From: Triticum aestivum
Taxonomy: Eukaryota; Streptophyta; Magnoliopsida; Poales; Poaceae
NCBI RefSeq assembly: GCF_018294505.1
Contig: NC_057795.1
Coordinates: 224,987,193 to 225,051,192 of the forward strand
DNA length: 64,000 bases
Direction of reading: 5' to 3'
Part shown: positions 61,280 to 64,000 of the stretch, in pieces
How positions within the stretch are numbered: position 1 is the first letter of the stretch
Layout: each line of letters begins with the position of its first letter
Translations under genes and position numbers: made by a program
Notes under the pieces: generated by a model
Told to the model about the DNA's origin: nothing
The model's input: the letters and a program-made list of their open reading frames with translations, nothing else
The model's database searches: none

Positions 61280-62686
61280 TAGCACCAAAGGGGAAACGAG
61301 GACACTGCACATGCTGGCGCCCGCCTGGCCTTGGTCGTCATGGCTTGCATCACGGGAACCTCACGAGGTACCCCTTGCCTTGATCTCTCCGCCCCTTCAC
61401 GAGCCTGCCTGGTGAGGCCGCTCCTGAGGAGGCCTTGTGTCGTCCGCCTTGCGAGGCTTGGCCCCTCGCGAGGGTCTTGAGTGTTTGGCTGACAAAGACG
61501 TGACGTATTGGGCCACTGGTGGAGCCATGCCGTGGGCCGCAGGCACGCAAGTCTGGGGACCCCCGTTCCCAGAATGCCGACATGCGCCCTGGTGCCCGCC
61601 GTCCCTGGAAGGTGGACGAACCGGTCGTCGCCCACCTTCAAATACCTGCCCGAGCGAGAGGCGGCGGAGGAGGAGGGTTGATCGTTGACCACCCCCTCCA
61701 CTGCAGCAGCCTTGCCGGCCTCCCCGGCAGGCCCTTTGCCGGCCTCCTCGGCAGCAGCCTTGCCGGTCCCTCCGGCAGGCCCCTTGCCGGCCTCTTCGGC
61801 AGCGGTTTTGGCAGCCCCCTCAGTGGCAATCCTGTGGGCCTCGGCCTCGGCGTCCTTGGCAACCTCCTCGATGATGGTGTCAATATCCTCCCGGTCCGCC
61901 GAGGAAGGATCTGGATACCAAGAAGGAGATTGAGACGGAGCCAAGATCAAAACTCGAAAAGAAGAAGAAGAAAGAACAGGGACAAAAAGCGAATAGCTTA
62001 CCCATGCCGGGCTGGGAAGAAGCGGCCCCCTCCCTACCAACATCCGTCATCGGGGCAGAGCCACCAGCGCCCAAGTTTGCCTCCTCCTCCTCCGTGCGCA
62101 TGGGCTTGGTGCTTGGCGCCCTTGGCGGGGACGCCCCTTGGGGCGGCGTGGTTGATGGGCACGGCGAGTTGGGGGTGGCCCTCAGTGGCTCCTCATGCTG
62201 CCATCCTCCTCATGTAGCCACGTCAAGTTCAGCGGCAAGGGATCGTACCCCAACACACATTGATGAGGAGTGAGTGGTGAACGCACACTGGGGGCTGATA
62301 CGGGGGCTGCACCGAGGGCTACTGTCTGGGCTGATCTCCACCACCGGTGTGCACGAAGCGCCCGTCGGGGGCTGGTCGCCCATCGAGGCGCAGGCCCTCT
62401 TCCCCACCCTCTGGGCCAGCGTCTCCCTGTCCCTGCGAAGATGAAAACGAGTCAAGAAAAGCGGTGCGGTCTGAAAGGACGGAGATGACGAAGGGCAAGA
62501 TACTTACTCGTCCTCCACGTCCTCTCCTGCTGCCTTCCTTTTCCTCCTTGGGCTGAGAGACCCAAAATCAAAGACGACCTCCGAGTCGACATCTGGGTGA
62601 GGAGGGGAAGGGGATGGAGTCCGTCAACGCTTGGATGAAGAAGAGGCAGTCGCTTTCCTCTTCGCCACCGCGGCCTTCACCACCTT
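61280..62686 (-). pseudogene. Antisense, intron-containing accessory gene of a Tat-like element
   Basis: Opposite in direction to the integrase. The exons keep one frame across good splice sites. Exon a, 62686-62508: Ser-rich, SPRRKRKAAGEDVED, donor GTAAGTA. Exon b, 62432-62002, after TTCGCAG: DRETLAQRVGKRACASMG to MRTEEEEANLGAGGSAPM and QPGM, donor GTAAGC. Exon c from 61910 after GGTATCCAG: DPSSADREDIDTIIEEVAKD, Ala/Gly/Lys-rich repeats (AAEEAGKGPAG), then GRYLKVGDDRFVHLPGTAGT, after which similarity fades. In-frame TGA codons near 62207 and 62628 (probably former CGA) and the missing end make it a relic. Tat-lineage elements are known to carry an extra antisense frame between pol and the 3' LTR; its role is unknown. 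It is cut at its upstream end by the LTR at 62687. Confidence 0.7.
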
Positions 62687-64000
62687 TGTCACACCCTAGC
62701 TAGTTCATGCATTAGAGTGTTGCATCATGTCTATTTTTCTCAATAGAAACTTGAAATGGGGATGATAGAACCCCCAGCACCCTCTGAATCCAACTAGGGT
62801 TTACTAAAAATATTTTCAATGAACCTGAAATGCCCTTCCAAAATGTCCATCATTTTTGTCTTGGTTCAGAACCTCTGCCAAAAGTGATGCACAATTTTCT
62901 AGGTCATCCTAAGGTCTTTGAATTAAATCATAAGTATTTGAATTTGGGCATTTAAAATTTATAAAATATTTCAAATGCTCAAATAATCCCAAACTAAAAT
63001 GTTCCATGCTGGGATTATTCCAACTAAGGACCAGGTGTAGTTTGGTGATTTTGGGAGTTGCCTAGGTATTTTTAGAAATGCAACAAACCTACAGAATATA
63101 TAAAAACAGAAAAAAGGGAAAGTCTTACCTGGCGCCACCTAGCAGGCCCACCTGCCGGCCCAGCCCAGCCACCGCTCCAGCGAGCTGCTTGGCTTGGCCA
63201 GGCAGGCAGGCAGCTGCTCGACGGCGAGCACAGCATGCGTGCCACGCAGCTGCCCGCCGCCTCGCCGCTCCCCTCGTCCAGCTGTTGACGGGGAACGAAC
63301 CCTCTCCCTCTCCCCGACCTCGCAGACACCCGCTCTTCCCCCTAGCTCCTCTCCCTCGCTCTCCCGCACCATGGCCGACGCCACCGCCGCCGCACCCTCG
63401 CCGTAGTCGCGCTCTCCGTCAACCCCGCGCTGCGCCACCGTGTCCAGGAGCTTCGCCACCCTCCACTCCTTCGAGCAAGCCGAGCCCCGAGCGCTCGCTT
63501 GCCCTGAAGCCACTGCCCCGACCTCGTTCGACCTCGCCACCGCCGGAGATCCCCTTCGCCGTTGCCGCCGCACCAGCTCGTTCCCGACCGCGTCGTCTGC
63601 TTCCTCAAGACCGCTGTGAGCCTGGCTACCTCCTCCCCCTACCCTTTCTCGCCCTCGTGCACCACCGCGAGCACACATAGCTCACCCGCACGCGCCACCG
63701 CGGAGCTCGTCGCCGACGTGTCCCCGGCTAACCACCGGCCACCGCACCATGTCTAACGCACTCACCGCGTCCCCAGGGGCCCAACGCACCTCACCACGTG
63801 CCTCGCCGTGCCCCGTAGCCTCGGATTCGTCTTCACCCGACTCCGGCGACAGCCAAAGTCGTCGCCGGCGACGTTTCCGGCCGCCCCGAGCTCAACCACC
63901 GCCACCAAGAGCTACGGCTTGCTCCCAGCTACACATAGATGCCCTCCGCCGCGCATTTGGTCGCCGGAATGCAGAAAACCACTCTCACCGCCGCGTTCGG
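62687..64000 (+). repeat. Partial LTR related to the Tekay-like element, runs off the window
   Basis: Begins TGTCACACCCTAGCTAG, CATGCATTAGAGTGTTGCAT and GAAACTTGAAATGGGGAT, close to the start of the LTR at 8843, then diverges. It keeps the same layout: an AT-rich first 430 bp, CTTACCTGG, then a GC- and CT-rich leader-like block and a donor-like GCT/GTGAGC near 63616. It is a related but separate family or subfamily. The GC-rich open frames (63078-63756) are not supported as genes. The rest of the element lies beyond the window. Confidence 0.8.

Overview
This is nuclear DNA of a large-genome grass, almost certainly Triticeae (wheat, barley, rye or Aegilops). The evidence is long LTR retrotransposons nested inside one another, the sequence type of the Ty1-copia LTR that starts TGTTGGAAATATGCCC (the BARE/WIS/Angela group), LTRs that start TGATACGTCTCC, and CACTA, Mutator and Stowaway DNA elements. 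I see no tRNA, rRNA, CRISPR array or clearly working cellular gene. Apart from one intact retrotransposon, everything with coding character is broken.

Left block, 1-29207. The oldest layer is a Tat-like Ty3-gypsy element read on the minus strand. Its reverse transcriptase lies at 27982-29207 and its RNase H and integrase start lie at 1-1146. The two halves are separated by a minus-strand LTR element at 1147-27981 with target duplication CGCAG. That element has LTRs of about 4.65 kb, a tRNA-Met primer site and a polypurine tract, but only about 3.2 kb of interior without genes, so it looks non-autonomous. Inside its interior sits a young, complete, plus-strand chromodomain gypsy element (8843-23128, target duplication GCTAC). 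Its 4135-bp LTRs differ at only about 20 positions. It carries a full gag-pol frame and an extra upstream protein that I read as possibly double-stranded-RNA-binding-like.

Middle block, 29208-49990. A CACTA-type end at 29208 cuts the same Tat-like polymerase. The CACTA-like sequence is itself interrupted by a decayed copia element (30111-38835, target duplication AATAC, four in-frame stops). Diverged repeat modules follow (38858-41640). Then come two related minus-strand gene relics with visible splice sites, which I read as B3-domain-like (41784-43290 and 44107-46734). A third minus-strand coiled-coil relic follows (47864-48589). A similar upstream block accompanies each of the three.

Right block, 49990-64000. 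Remains of a second Tat-like element include a coiled-coil reading frame (50164-50984), integrase (59154-60572) and an intron-containing accessory gene on the opposite strand (61280-62686). This is split by a minus-strand LTR element (51224-58567, target duplication GGCTA) that carries a Mutator-type MITE at 53809-54100. The window ends inside another LTR (62687 onward) related to that of the young gypsy element.

LTR differences were counted by eye, without alignment. Family names given as 'like' rest on motif recognition, not on a database search.
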